The position numbers were made by a program, and so were the translations under genes. 64,000 nt of DNA from Pseudeuparius sepicola (lineage: Eukaryota; Arthropoda; Insecta; Coleoptera; Anthribidae), in contig OY987298.1 of NCBI GenBank assembly GCA_963920635.1, positions 129,465,735 through 129,529,734 on the forward strand, read 5' to 3'. Below, piece after piece: positions 33,783-45,360 of the stretch. The notes below the pieces were generated by a model that was not told where the DNA came from, did not search any database, and saw only the letters and a program-made list of their open reading frames with translations. How positions within the stretch are numbered: position 1 is the stretch's first letter; each line of letters opens with the position of its first letter.

Positions 33783-34560
33783 GGGAGCTGTGACGTAGGG
33801 CCGAACATTCGCTGAACAAACTGTACGTCAGTCAACGAGAAAATGTATTTCTTAAAAATGACATTATTATAAATATCAAATTTGATAATTGAACAACAAT
33901 ACAAATTTGTGTTAATTATTATTATGTCATAGGCATTAAATGCAATCCCACGATGTGCCAGTTCATGCCTTCGAAGAGAAAGTTCTGTGCATGAGAAGAA
34001 TAGAAATTAGTAGCATTTTGTGTCTTCTTAAACAAATATTGAGAATACTAATTAATAAGTTGTAAATAATATTATTGTCGAAATATCTTGAATATTCATT
34101 GCACTAATTTTATTCGTGAGTTCTTTGATTATTGTCAAAAGTAGTTGAAATAGAACAAGGTGCTTCAGCTCATTCATATTCAGTTTTCGATAGGTAGGTA
34201 CCTAGCTGATAAAAATGTAAAATGGAATTTAGCCAGACTATGATGGTGTTGCAACAACTCTGCCATTCTGATCGTCTGAAGCCATAATCCAAACTGTAAT
34301 ATATCCACATATCCATTAAGTGTATAGGTGTATATTTTATTTATTGTATTGAATGTAAAATTGCTTGCCTGCCAATCCAACTTGGTAAAATCTATGAAAA
34401 TTAGCAAGGAATGTGGCATTGGCCGAATACCGAATATTCGACCTAGCAATAATGACCCTTAGCAAAGAAAAGAGGGCTAAGCTTGGAATAAAGATAGAAT
34501 AACTGTAAAATAATCTTTGGCCAATCTTTGCCGACCTGTTGGAAATTCCCACTTTACATA

Positions 34561-35178
34561 ATATATATGTTACAGCCCGTATATGAAAACAGACCGTATG
34601 TATACGGTCTAAGCTGTATCTATACGGCCTAAATGGCGCAGACCGTATGTAAATGACATGGCATTTTATATATGGACTAGACCGTTAACATACGGACTAT
34701 TGACATTCAGACTGTATGTGCAATCGTAGTGAATTACCCTTCTTTTTTTCTATAAGCCCATTAAAGAAGAATATGCCTTCTTTTTAGTATGTATTTTGCA
34801 GAAAAAAATCTAGGGTCCCTATACATTATACTAAATAATTACCTTTTTTCCTTCAAAATACTACGTACCAGCAAGAAGTAATAGCCTTCTTTGATGGGCC
34901 TATATAAAAAAGAAGGGGTAATTCAGAAATGGCGGACGTTGAAAACGCCCGGAAAACATTGCACATACATTCTGTCTTTGTTTAAATCTCTTTGTGATAT
35001 ACGGTCTAGTTGCAGATAGACCGTATATAAATGGACTAGTCCTTTTGCAAACCGACTAGACCGTTTGTTGACGGACAAGCTTCTTATACAAATGGACTAA
35101 TATCTTCAGTCCGTTTACATATGGACTTGTCCTTTTGTATACGGCCTGTTTTACATATACGGTCTGTAACATATATAA
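34561..35178. mobile_element. GACCGTATA-rich inverted-repeat element, copy 2 (uninterrupted)
   Basis: 618 bp, nearly the same sequence as copy 1 at 11.8 kb without the nested foldback. The ends ATATATGTTACAGCCCG and CGGTCTGTAACATATAT are inverted. It supplies the pre-insertion sequence for the 12256-13424 insertion. Confidence 0.9.
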
Positions 35179-35245
35179 TATATACCTACTCGGTGCACAC
35201 ATTCAACCCTTACGCCACCTCCGTTCTTAGCTGCGTCTTAGTAAA

Positions 35246-35460
35246 AGCCCAAATTGCCGCCGCCTAAGAAACTGCCCTTATTAGACTGTGACGACCTGTT
35301 TGGCTTAATTTATACCAAGTGAATTTATAAACGGGTCGGCCGGTCCCGAACGAAAGAGCTAAATTGTAATTATGCGTCAGCTTAGGAGCACAACTCCCCG
35401 GCACCCCAACTCCCGGGAACCATTAATTATAAGGGCCGAATTGAGTTGCTTTCACGCATC
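35246..35460. repeat. GC-rich module A
   Basis: Shares ordered blocks with 37812-37995: GCCGCCGCCTA, then AGCTRAATTRTAATTA, then CCGGRAACCATTAATTAT, then ATTGAGTTGCTTTC. No reading frame is conserved between the two. Confidence 0.65.
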
Positions 35461-35464
35461 GTAT

Positions 35465-36930
35465 AGTGGTAATTAAATCTTGGGCAGTTGATGTTTTGAT
35501 GAAAAGTGTTACTAATTTTTTTAAAACGAGATATAAGATTTTTAAAATCTATGAGATCATTTAAGAGTGACTGGCAGAAAAGTGAGCACATCAGAAGGAA
35601 TATTGCCAAATGTCCAATGCCAAATGTACCTGCTTAAAAAAATTTGAGATGGAGAATAATAATTATTTATTAGGTACCTACCTACCTATGCAAATCCTGA
35701 AATGGTTTATATACTAGATAATGGCTGGACAATATCCGGATAAAAAAGTCTCAAATAGCGGAACAATAGTTGGTGCGAAGATGTTGAAAGTTTTATACCT
35801 ACCACATTTAGGGCAGAAGTCAAACACGCGTGGAGAAAGAGATTTAGTGCCAGATTTTTAAATGATTTGAAAGAGAATCCGGGAACTATAGCACAAGACG
35901 ACTTTCGTTGCACCAGGGTTTGTCACACTCAACCAATGAATAAAGTTCTTTATTCATTGCACTCAACAGTAGCGCGGATTTTGAATCGACATTAATTATA
36001 CCCGCAAGCAAAATACCTCTAGGGTGTACCCAAGGGGTTCAACTCTATCCCTGAGTAAAATCCTGTACTAATCAAAAGAATCACAATGTATAAGATTAAT
36101 TTTAAATTTCCTTCGTTTGTATGCCCAGTATCCTCTTTAAATTTTCTGCACGCACATGTTGCTCGTTCTCTAGTGTAACATAATATTGTGTTGTTGTTTA
36201 GGTCTTTGATAGTTCGGTAATATTTTTTTCTCGTTACAATTTTGACGCTTTTACGGGAATAGCAAGATGTTAGTTTGTGAAGGTCGAGGGCCTCTCTTTT
36301 GTTCTTAAGTTTGCTTAGGCGGCAGTTTTTTTATAGTGGTATGTTCCACTTGTCTTTTCTCGGATAGTTCAGTTCAGTGAAGAATATAATTACAAGAGTT
36401 CTTTTTAGCTATTTTGTTTTTCCTATTATTCGTCCGCAAGGGAAAATTATGTAACCTGTGAACAACTTATTTTAACTATAATCGGTTGTGGGAAAACCTG
36501 ACCAGACGCGTGTATCTTAAATGGTCGGTTATAAAGAGAGATTGAGAAAAAAATTGATAAAAATCTACGACGGTAAGTAGTAAGTAAAAAACTCTATGGG
36601 TTTCAGACGGTGGTAGATAAATTAATTCATTGACGACGGATAGCGGTCGTATATTCACGAGCCAGACAAGGACTGGAGTTGTAACATAGGGCCGAACATT
36701 CGCTGAACAAACTGTAGGAATATATCCCTAATAATGAGAAATCAAATAAGTAGAAAATGGATAGGTATAAATGCTAGAAGGAATATTCAGCTATCATTAT
36801 AAATAATATTTAATATTTTTAGTTTTAATGTTGTTTAACTTAAACCTATTTCAGTTTTTTATTAAAAACCATTTAAAAATAGTAGGTTTTTTAAACTTTA
36901 AAGCTGTTTCAACTTCAACAGCCACTAGTC
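35465..36930. other. No gene recognised
   Basis: AT-rich apart from the second copy of the 33.7-kb hairpin repeat at about 36650-36715. Confidence 0.5.
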
Positions 36931-36939
36931 TAACCCCTC

Positions 36940-37260
36940 CAGGGCCGGCTCTAGGCGGGTGCGAACGGTGCGGCCTGCGTTTTGACTGACCCCGCGCCTC
37001 CTAGTCCCGTGTACAGTTTTATCTAGGCAGTAATTTTCATTAACATTTCTAAAAAATTTCGCCTGCGGGGCATTTTACATAATTATTTTAAACGCACTTG
37101 TTTGAAAGTAGTTTTCTATGGCGTATCAATTTTCAAAAATTTGTTCTTAATGGCTTAAATAATTCCTTGCCGGGGCACCGCACTTTCATCCGGCACCCAG
37201 CCCCTCAAAAGCTTGAGCCGATCCTGAACCCCCCTAAAACTTTCGCTAGATACGGCCCTG
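36940..37260. mobile_element. hAT-type element fragment related to 19629-20672 (reverse orientation)
   Basis: The right end CTAGATACGGCCCTG and about 240 bp inward match the left part of the 19.6-kb element in reverse. The left end CAGGGCCGGCTCTAGG differs from it. No target duplication is seen, so this may be a chimera or an internally deleted relative. Confidence 0.7.
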
Positions 37261-37794
37261 GCCAGGACCACAAAAAACTTGTTATCTATGATGCTGCAAT
37301 TTCCATAGATAATTTAAAAAATGAATTGACAAGTTTTGTATTAATTTGGGATTCTCTGAAGTTATCGATATAGCTGATTCCTATGATGTCGGATTCTACA
37401 AAGAAGATTCTGATAGATGTTGACATAGTTACTTTTTTTTTTGTACCAACGAGTTTTTTGTTAATAAAACGTGAGAAAAATATGTTACAATGTTATTCTA
37501 AGGGAGGGGGGTTAAAGAAAACGTTTATTAAGAAATGGGCCCTCGCCATATATTCTTCCCGGTGGGCCTTTTGGGTGCCCATCCGCCCCTGCATACTCCT
37601 AGCCGATGCAATAATAAAAACTGTTTGGCGCGGTGCGGTCGGCAGAAAAAAAAAAGATAAATACTTTCTTTCTAATAAAAAAATAACGAACTTCGTTACA
37701 CTAGATTTTCCGACTACTGCACAACCAGCTGAATGCAACCTGTTGGAGGCGCCGGCATACACATTCGCTCCTCATAACGCCGCCGTTCGGCGCG

Positions 37795-37995
37795 ACGCCT
37801 TATTAAGCGCCTAAATGGCCGCCGCCTAGAGAACGGCGTCGGCGTCTCGTTCACCCAAATTCAAACAGGCTGCCCGCCGCGAGCAAAGGAGCTGAATTAT
37901 AATTAGGTGGCGGCGTGGGGGGCGGAGGGGGGCGAAACCCGGAAACCATTAATTATTATGCGGGGCGGGATATTGAGTTGCTTTCGCGTTTTGCT
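37795..37995. repeat. GC-rich module B
   Basis: Carries the same ordered conserved blocks as module A at 35246-35460, with insertions of G-rich sequence between them. Confidence 0.65.
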
Positions 37996-38160
37996 AGCGG
38001 CGACCTGAGCAAGGTAGATGCAGGATGCATTCTTTAATGGTAGATCGTCCAGTCCCATTTCATAAATGCCATAGAAGCTGCTTCCGACTGGACAGCTGGA
38101 CAGAGGCATTGTCCTGCCAGAAGTACCTACATATCTACTTTTATGCGATATACGTTTGTG

Positions 38161-38820
38161 CTTCAAAAAAATCCGTGAGCGGGAACCTCGTGCTAAAAAA
38201 ATGTGAGTTTGTCCTATACAACATTATTTTCTTATAGACGCTTGTTGACTGTTGAATTTATTTTCTTAAAGTTGAATTATGCATCTCCCAAAATAATCAA
38301 GCTGCTGATTTAAAACTTGGCATTAATGTGTTCTTGCGGGGATGTAGAATAAGTTGAAGAAAAATTTTTACTACATTATTCATAGGGCATTTTTTGTCAC
38401 TTTAAATGTTATAATTATTGTGTAAAATTTGAAAGTGGTATAGAGTTAACATGTGTTTTGAAACACATTTTGCTAATTTCAAAGCAAACGATTGATTTTT
38501 ATCGTTATATGTTGAAAAATTAAAAGAAGCACTAAAGTTATAACCCAGCAAGGCCAAAAAGGTAGCCCCAAAAAATAACGAGTGAAAGCACGATCCAAAA
38601 ATAGCACAAATGTGAGATGCGTAGAAATGTTCGTTGTCAGCTTTTCTCCATCCCCAAGAACATAACAGTGTCAAATTTCAGTTCAGAAACTTGATTATTT
38701 TGGAGATATTTCCATAATTCAATTTCAAAAAAGAATTTCACTTAACTTCTAAGTGAAAAATGTTATACGAGAAATTCACATTTTTTTAGCACGAGGTACC
38801 CGCACACGATTTTTTTAAGA
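38161..38820. mobile_element. Foldback element related to the 12.3-kb family
   Basis: The left arm with GGGAACCTCGTGCTAAAAAA is mirrored by TTTTTTTAGCACGAGGTACC on the right. Inner arms contain AATAATCAAGCTGCTGA and its mirror, also found in the 12256-13424 element, which shows shared ancestry. Ends are approximate. Confidence 0.75.
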
Positions 38821-38829
38821 ATACATGAG

Positions 38830-39786
38830 ACACCCTTCTAGCAAATATGGCACATGCGTGTGCTTGCTGTCAGTTAATGACGCTGTCTCAATTTTTCTAC
38901 ATATATATAAAACAAAACAGATGCATCAATAATTACACGGTAAAAACCAATGATCTGTATACCTAGATGACCCATTCAAATGGCATTGTAATCCACGTTG
39001 ATATACAATAAAATATCAAAACAAACACCCTGTAGTGGTGCACAGCTGATCCGTAAATATATCGCCCACCAGTGGAATTTTCGGTTTGATCCAGTACTTG
39101 TAGCACCACACACCACGCATTTTAAGCGCCCCATCACTATTCTCTATAATAGTAAAGAGTTTATTAGCGTTTTTAACCTGTACCCGGCGCACCATAACAA
39201 GGCGTGTGTAAAGAAACAGACGTTTGGCCCTGCCGCGTCGTCGCCAAATCTATTGCCCCAGTTTTCCTTCTATGCAACCAGGCTTAGTACATAATTTAAT
39301 GTATTTTCAACATGTGTATATTAATTATAATATTAGATATTATATATTATATAATAAGGAGATAATATTAACATAATTATATATCTCTGATGACTTTGCT
39401 ACATATAAATTGTAAAAAATAAGTGCTTTCATTATTTGTCACATTAGGGAAGTTGCAACTCTGCAGAAAAGTTTTGTAAATAAATACCAAAATGTTGAGG
39501 ACGAAGTTGTGTATTGGATTATGGATCTAGGTATACAGATCATTGGTAAAAACAGACTTTGTAATGTATCTTATTGTTTCGCTAAAAAGTGACAAGTTTA
39601 TTAGGAAAAGATTCTATAAAAAACATAGCGGCCGTTATTCTACAGTTGCATTGCGTATGTATGTCCGATAAATTATTCTAACAAATATAATTGACATAAA
39701 AAGTTTAACGGTATGCCGGTTTCTATGCACGCAAGTTTATTAAGATCTGATAATGGATTTTGGCAATTCTGGTTATGATGTCGAGT
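38830..39786. other. No gene recognised
   Basis: AT-rich. CACCCTGTAG at about 39027 is an unpaired element-end motif. The sequence before 39787 is the target-side flank of the retrotransposon. Confidence 0.5.
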
Positions 39787-39799
39787 CATCTTTCAAGAC
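39787..39799. repeat. 13-bp target-site duplication, left copy
   Basis: CATCTTTCAAGAC, identical to 45311-45323. Confidence 0.9.
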
Positions 39800-40208
39800 T
39801 TTCTTCTTCTTCTTCCTCTAGTTTGTGGGCTTTGCTACTGAGGCAATTTACCCAGTGTCCTGGCCTTACGTACTGTTTACGCTATCCAGATTTTGTTGCT
39901 GGTATATAAGTCTGACCTGATGTCATGCTATACCAGCGTTTCTTTGATTCAATTTCTTGTTCCTTTCCTTTTCCTTATTTCTGTGGTTGGGTGATGTCTC
40001 CATATATGTTTTGGCTTCCTTTTATTGTAGTTTGTAGGAGGTTTGTAATGGGGAGTTAATTTGACAGCACAACACAGGAATAAACCCTTCTCGCTCCCGG
40101 GCGCCGGAGGAGCTAGGACACACCCGAAATGGCACCTCGGAAAATAGAATAAGAACCCGGGTATTATTACAGATTGGGAGTTATGGTCTGAGTCTTGTCC
40201 TGTCTTCG

Positions 40209-40766
40209 TTATAATTTTATTTGATTGAAATTTAAGAAATTGTTGATTAGATTGACAACATTGTAATTTGGTATACTTAAAATGTCATATACAGATATCG
40301 GGCCCTCTTTTATTTCCTCCACCAGGGCACGGTACAGGTCTGTATTATTAGGGGAATGATTAAGCGGGCATTCAAAGGGTATGTGGGTGAGGGATCCTCT
40401 AGAGCCACATCTGCAATCCGGGGAATTCGAGACACCTATCCTGTGCGCGTGCTCTGGTGTCAGACAATGTCCGGTTCTCATCCTTATAAAGGTTGTTACG
40501 TGTCTTCGATTTTTAAAAATGTGTTTTATAAACCAGGGTCTCATTGAAAATGAAAAGCTCAGCCTTGAGTACATATAATTTTTTCTTTTGATGATTGAGT
40601 TCCATTCATTAGAGAATTTTTTAATAATGTACTTCTTAAGTATGGGGGCAATATCTTCAGAGTCTACCTTTATTGGGTGAGGAACTTTTAAATCTTTTCC
40701 TATTTTTGCTAATTTATCTGCCATCTCATTCCCTGAAATCCCGCAGTGTCCTGGTATCCATACCAA
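40209..40766 (-). CDS. ORF2 C-terminal part: end of RNase H and C-terminal region
   Basis: The 185-residue frame begins inside the RNase H domain: VWIPGHCGISGNEMADKLAK supplies the last catalytic Asp (A-D-K) and the conserved His. It then runs to a CCHC-like region (CRCGSRGSLTHIPFEC) typical of the end of these ORF2 proteins. It continues the 40796-42778 frame and is separated from it by a single-base shift near 40808. The native protein has no start here. The stop at 40209 is the true ORF2 end. Confidence 0.85.
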   Translation of the reverse strand: MVWIPGHCGISGNEMADKLAKIGKDLKVPHPIKVDSEDIAPILKKYIIKKFSNEWNSIIKRKNYMYSRLSFSFSMRPWFIKHIFKNRRHVTTFIRMRTGHCLTPEHAHRIGVSNSPDCRCGSRGSLTHIPFECPLNHSPNNTDLYRALVEEIKEGPISVYDILSIPNYNVVNLINNFLNFNQIKL

Positions 40767-40795
40767 TTTAATGTCATACCCTTCTTCTCTACTAA

Positions 40796-42778
40796 CTATA
40801 GATATCTTTTCGTTATTGCCGTAATGTAATGGGAGATATATCCCCTAATATTGCTTAACTTATCAATGGCGCTTTTAGAATCAGAGTATATGATTGCTTT
40901 GGTGATGTTTTTGCTTATGCATGTCTCAATAGCTTTATTAATGGCAATGATTTCCACAGAGCAAATTTGAGTCAGGTCGTGTACTCTGGATGAAAAATTG
41001 TGATCTAACTTGGGAATATGTACACCTACGCCCACTCTCCCAGTTACTGGATCACGAGATCCATCAGTGTAAATGAACGTATAATCCCCAAATCTAGATT
41101 GGAAGTAGTTTAGAAAATCTTGATTATTAGTAAATTCAGATTTGTTGGTTTTCCAAAGGATTTTTGAAATCGGTTTTATCTGGTGTTCTAGTTCAACCTC
41201 AAATTCTATAGGGGTGGAGTACGATCTGAGATCCCTATTGTGTGACTGATTGATGCTTAGAGCCTCACTTAGATAGGGAAAACCCTTCCTTCGCCAAAAT
41301 TTGCTATTGGGGTCTATTGTCTGAACTAGTTTTATTATGAATTTAATAGTAACATTTTCCCATTGTCCCAATCTTTTGTTTATAAATTTGGTAGCCAGCC
41401 ATATTCTTCTGTACTCAAGAGACATTTCAGCCCCTTCTCCCAGGAGGGAAATATTGGGTGTGGATTTCATAAGGCCCATCGCAACTCTAAGTGAGCTGAA
41501 TTGAATTGCGTCAAGTTTATTGAGGTTTTTTTTGGAATTTGGTTGAAACAGAAAGGATCCGTAGTCCAAATGTGCTCTAATAACAGATTTATAGAATAAA
41601 AGAAGGATATGCGGGTCCGCACCCCACCATACCCCTGCCAGGGATCTCATGATGTTTATATTTTTCTGGCATCTGTTTACTATTTGCTTTGTTTGCTCAT
41701 TCCAGTTCATATTATAGCTTAGGTATACTCCTAGATATTTTACTTCTTGTTTCCAGGGGATCGGTTTGTTATCAAAAAGGATTGGAGGATATGTCTGCTT
41801 ATTTATACCCCGTCTAAAGAGAATCGCACCCGACTTTTCTGCTGATATACTTAGGTTATGTTTTTTTAGCCAAATAGACATGTCTTTCAGTTTATCATTA
41901 AGTTTCTCTACAATAAAGCCTGGGTTCTTTCCTGAAGCCATCAATACTAGGTCATCAGCATATTGGATGAATATATAGCCTTCCTTGAACAGTGAATGTA
42001 GGTCAGCCGTATAAATGTTGAATAGTAGAGGGCTGAGTGGGGAGCCCTGGGCAAGTCCCTGACTACCTTTACCTGGTCCTACCAGTTCCCCTGTATGGTC
42101 CTTGACATAAATTGACCTATTATTTAATATTGAAAAAATTACATTCGCGTAGCTAGAGGGTATTTCTTTTCTTAGGAAGCTATTATAAAGCTGTGTCAGA
42201 TCTACGTTGTCATAAGCCGCATGTATATCTAAGAAAACACCTACAGTGTATTGGTTTTCGGCGATTTTTTTAAGTACGTGTTGATTGATGATGGTTAGAG
42301 CATCAAAACAACTCTTGCCTCTCCTAAAACCTATCTGAAGGCTGGGTAGTATGTTATTATTTTCGAGGAACCATTCTATTCTTCTTTTTAACAGAATTTC
42401 AAATAATTTCCCAAGACAAGATGTGAGAGCGATTGGTCTGAAACTCAAGGCTTGTGTAGCGTCTTTACCAGATTTAAGTAGTGGGAATATAATATTACTT
42501 TTCCATTGTTCCGGAATCCTGAAGGTGGTGAGACATTGATTATATATTTCTATAAGCAATTCTTTCGCTGCTAATGGAAGATTGATTATCATTGAGTAAG
42601 AAATGTTATCCAGACCCATGGCCGAGTCTTTTTTGTTTTGGCAAACTGCAAGCAATTCATATATATTAATAGGATCCACAGCCACATTGTTGTCTCTGAA
42701 CATAAATTCAGGATCTATGTTGCAAGTACATAGAATGGTTAGGATATCATTGGCCACAGTCTTAGATGGGAATTGCAA
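40796..42778 (-). CDS. ORF2 middle part: reverse transcriptase and start of RNase H
   Basis: 660 residues. Reverse transcriptase motifs in order: FRPIALTSCLGKLFEILL, motif A FLDIHAAYDNV (first catalytic Asp), motif B GLAQGSPLSPLLFNIY, motif C QYADDLVLM with the catalytic DD, then SAEKSGAILF and VKYLGV. The RNase H domain follows with YTDGS, SVEIIAINKAIE and IIYSDSKSA, giving three of its four acidic residues; the fourth lies in the next frame. The start shown is an alternative codon (TTG) inside the protein. The frame is really continuous with the endonuclease frame apart from an A-run shift at 42882-42891. Confidence 0.93.
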   Translation of the reverse strand: MQFPSKTVANDILTILCTCNIDPEFMFRDNNVAVDPINIYELLAVCQNKKDSAMGLDNISYSMIINLPLAAKELLIEIYNQCLTTFRIPEQWKSNIIFPLLKSGKDATQALSFRPIALTSCLGKLFEILLKRRIEWFLENNNILPSLQIGFRRGKSCFDALTIINQHVLKKIAENQYTVGVFLDIHAAYDNVDLTQLYNSFLRKEIPSSYANVIFSILNNRSIYVKDHTGELVGPGKGSQGLAQGSPLSPLLFNIYTADLHSLFKEGYIFIQYADDLVLMASGKNPGFIVEKLNDKLKDMSIWLKKHNLSISAEKSGAILFRRGINKQTYPPILFDNKPIPWKQEVKYLGVYLSYNMNWNEQTKQIVNRCQKNINIMRSLAGVWWGADPHILLLFYKSVIRAHLDYGSFLFQPNSKKNLNKLDAIQFSSLRVAMGLMKSTPNISLLGEGAEMSLEYRRIWLATKFINKRLGQWENVTIKFIIKLVQTIDPNSKFWRRKGFPYLSEALSINQSHNRDLRSYSTPIEFEVELEHQIKPISKILWKTNKSEFTNNQDFLNYFQSRFGDYTFIYTDGSRDPVTGRVGVGVHIPKLDHNFSSRVHDLTQICSVEIIAINKAIETCISKNITKAIIYSDSKSAIDKLSNIRGYISHYITAITKRYL

Positions 42779-42852
42779 GCTATTATTGAAACACCAATAG
42801 CCTCTATAGGCTCTTATTTTTTTCCATATGTCCTTGATAGGGAAATCCCGGT

Positions 42853-43902
42853 TCAGAGATTTACAAAAATCTTTAAAACTGTTTTTTTTTTCTTTTTTAG
42901 GAATCTTTTAGTGCTGGCGCATTGTCTTTTGAGGTTTATGTAATTTTCGATGTTGGGGTTTAATTGGTACTTCATTAAGGCTTGTTTCCTACTTTCTATA
43001 CTCTGGGAGCATTCATCATCCCACCAGGGAGTGATTCTTTTACCCTTTGGGTTGAAAGGTTTTTTTAAAGGTATTTTTTCCATAGCCGCGTCTAGGATAA
43101 GGTTTTCTAGTTCTAAATAATTTGTAGAGTCACTGCCCTTATTTTTAATATTGAATTCAATTGTTTCTTGGTATCCTGACCAGTCCGCTCTTTTTATGTG
43201 CCATCTTTGTAAGGGTATATGTCCGGGGCCAGTTACATAATTATCCAAAGTGCAAATCGTAGGATAATGGTCCGAGGCAATAAAATCTGACTTAGTACTC
43301 CAATCACAACGGTGTGCAAGTGAGTCAGAAACCAAGGTGAGGTCAATCGCGGATTTATTACCGGACGGAGTGGCAATTCTTGTGGGGGAGCCGTCATTGA
43401 GTACTACTAGTTTTGTTTCATTTAACGAGTCTACTATGGCTCTTCCACATGAATCACTACTCCCACACCCCCAAGAGGTATGGTGGGCGTTTATATCGCC
43501 CATAATCACCTTCGGGTCCTTAATGTGTTTATTCAATGCTATCCAATCTTTCTCTTTAAATTTGCAAGAAGGGGGATTATAAATATTTACTATGTGAATA
43601 TTTTGAATTGTTAAGAATATGGTAAGAAATTGGGAGTTTTTTGGCAGAAACTGGAGGTTATCTTTGACTAAGTTATGAGGGATTATTGATCGGATAAGTG
43701 TAAGAACTCCACCATATCCGTCTTCCCTATCTAATCTATAAGTAAGAAAATTTGAAAAGTTAATATAATCATTCTTTTTTAATTTAGATTCATTGATAAG
43801 AACGATGTCAGGATTTTCCTGAGCTATTAATATTTTTAAATTGATTAGATTATGTTTAATCCCATTGCAATTCCATTGAAGAATTTTGAGTTTCCTCATC
43901 AA
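42853..43902 (-). CDS. ORF2 N-terminal part: APE-type endonuclease
   Basis: 349 residues beginning near MRKLKILQWNCNGI, the N-terminal Asn motif of apurinic-type endonucleases. PDIVLINESKL follows with the catalytic Glu, then GYGGVLTLIR, VNIYNPPS, the VIMGDINAHHTSWG block with Asp and Asn, SAIDLTLVSD and the terminal SDHYP. This enzyme nicks target DNA and primes reverse transcription. The frame overlaps the end of ORF1 by about 47 bases in another frame. It terminates early after KRFLKKKKK because of a run of ten A residues on the sense strand (42882-42891). Confidence 0.93.
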   Translation of the reverse strand: MMRKLKILQWNCNGIKHNLINLKILIAQENPDIVLINESKLKKNDYINFSNFLTYRLDREDGYGGVLTLIRSIIPHNLVKDNLQFLPKNSQFLTIFLTIQNIHIVNIYNPPSCKFKEKDWIALNKHIKDPKVIMGDINAHHTSWGCGSSDSCGRAIVDSLNETKLVVLNDGSPTRIATPSGNKSAIDLTLVSDSLAHRCDWSTKSDFIASDHYPTICTLDNYVTGPGHIPLQRWHIKRADWSGYQETIEFNIKNKGSDSTNYLELENLILDAAMEKIPLKKPFNPKGKRITPWWDDECSQSIESRKQALMKYQLNPNIENYINLKRQCASTKRFLKKKKKTVLKIFVNL

Positions 43903-45155
43903 GTTCCTGAATAAGAGTGGCTACATATTTTAAGACTGATTTCTTGTGGGTTTGATTTAATCTTTTAATTGTCACTGAAAGATCATGATCTATTTGTTGG
44001 TCCATCTCCTCCCGAGGTTCTCTTGGGCTTGGTGTATTAGGGATGAAGTAGGGACTATCAAATATACTCCCAGAGGGGGAGTAGGACCTTCCGTTCGGAG
44101 GTAATAGTGTATTTTTGTGAGCCAATTCATCATAACCAGGAGTTACTTCAGCTTTACGCTTTTTTTCTCTAACTACTTGCGAATAAGATTCTCGTGTCCT
44201 ATTTCGTTTTTGCATTATTATTTCTTGTTTATCATTAGATGAAAGGGTATTATTGGGGGTATTTCTATGAAGTTGAGGAAAATCTTTCTGGGAGATACCT
44301 ACAAAGGGCGATTGCACGATAGTTGTCTTTGGGTATTTTTCGTTAGCATCATAATATGATAGGTTATTAGTGGCCATTGCCAATTTTATAGTTTTTTGCC
44401 GCAGGTATTCTGGACAGTTTCGGTCCAGACTATTATGACACTCGCTTCCACAGTGTTTACATCTTTTAGTACAAGTTGCCAGGTGATCAGTGCTCTTAAT
44501 TGACCCACAATTTTGACAGATTATGTTTTTGTTTCTACAGAGTTTTTTCGTGTGTCCAAATAACAGGCAGTTATAACACTGAATAACCGGCCCTATGTAG
44601 GGTTCAATTCTAAAGGGTAGATCGTAAATTTTAATTTCTCTCGGCAGTTGGGAGCCTGTAAAAGTAAAAAAAATTCGGTTCCTCGGAACTTTTGTCTCTG
44701 ATTTGTAAGCGTCTTACATTAACGACCTTATTGTTGACTGAGGATGGGACCGAATTTTTTTCCAAATCAGAGTCTGTGAAAGACTTATCTACCCCTCGTA
44801 TAATTCCTTTGCACGTGACTCTATTTATTGGTATGAAAATTTCATACCCCTTATCAGTAAGGCTAGTGTTTGATACACAGTCATTTGCATTTTTATAAGA
44901 TTTAAATTCAATACTTATTCGATTTTTACCTTTTTTGTGTATTTTTTTATATCCATCAAGGCTGAGTTTTTGCACTTCCCTGGCAATTGAAAGGAAATTA
45001 TAATTACCTATATTCCTGTTTTCTGTGGATTGAACATAGACTTCATAAGGGCCCGGATCTGTATAAGTGTATGTATAATTGGTTTTCCAAGGGGATGTAT
45101 TAGTGTCAGTGTCAGGGGGGTCCGGGGGTTTTTTACCCCCCGAATCTTCTTCCAT
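43856..45155 (-). pseudogene. ORF1 gag-like nucleic-acid-binding protein, one frameshift
   Basis: Two open pieces (45155-44631 and about 44660-43856) form one protein apart from a shift in the run of eight T residues on the sense strand (near 44672). The N-terminal half is basic and RNA-binding-like. The second piece begins before the listed downstream frame and holds zinc knuckles: CYNCLLFGHTKKLC (CX2CX4HX4C), then two more Cys/His clusters (CQNCGS...H...C and CKHCGS...C). The C-terminal region has FPQL and a hydrophilic tail. ORF1 ends at TAA inside the ORF2 start region. It would package element RNA. Frameshift could be real decay or a homopolymer error. Confidence 0.88.
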
Positions 45156-45310
45156 TGTTAGTGTCCTAGTCCAAGATGGGAAAGGCTACAACAAAGGATC
45201 TGTTAGTAGATATTTAAATACCTCTAATCTCTCTTGATCAATTTTCTTCTCTCAAATTTCAATGCAATATCACCCACGTCCGACCTATCCCACGGATCGA
45301 CCGGAACTCC

Positions 45311-45323
45311 CATCTTTCAAGAC
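45311..45323. repeat. 13-bp target-site duplication, right copy
   Basis: CATCTTTCAAGAC, identical to 39787-39799. Confidence 0.9.
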
Positions 45324-45360
45324 AATATTCGGTACGCGAACAGTAGAAGTAGAAAAGGTA

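Larger units (their letters stand above)
39800..45310 (-). mobile_element. Complete I/LOA-group non-LTR retrotransposon with RNase H
   Basis: A 5511-bp element lies between perfect 13-bp duplications. In minus-strand order it holds a 5' leader, ORF1 (gag-like with zinc knuckles), and ORF2 with APE-type endonuclease, reverse transcriptase and RNase H. It then has a 3' untranslated region of about 400 bp and a short (GAA)n tail at 39800-39812. All domains are present. The only coding breaks are three frameshifts at A/T runs (near 44660, 42882-42891 and 40808). Assignment to the I/LOA group rests on the RNase H plus CCHC plus APE arrangement; the exact clade is not settled. Confidence 0.93.
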
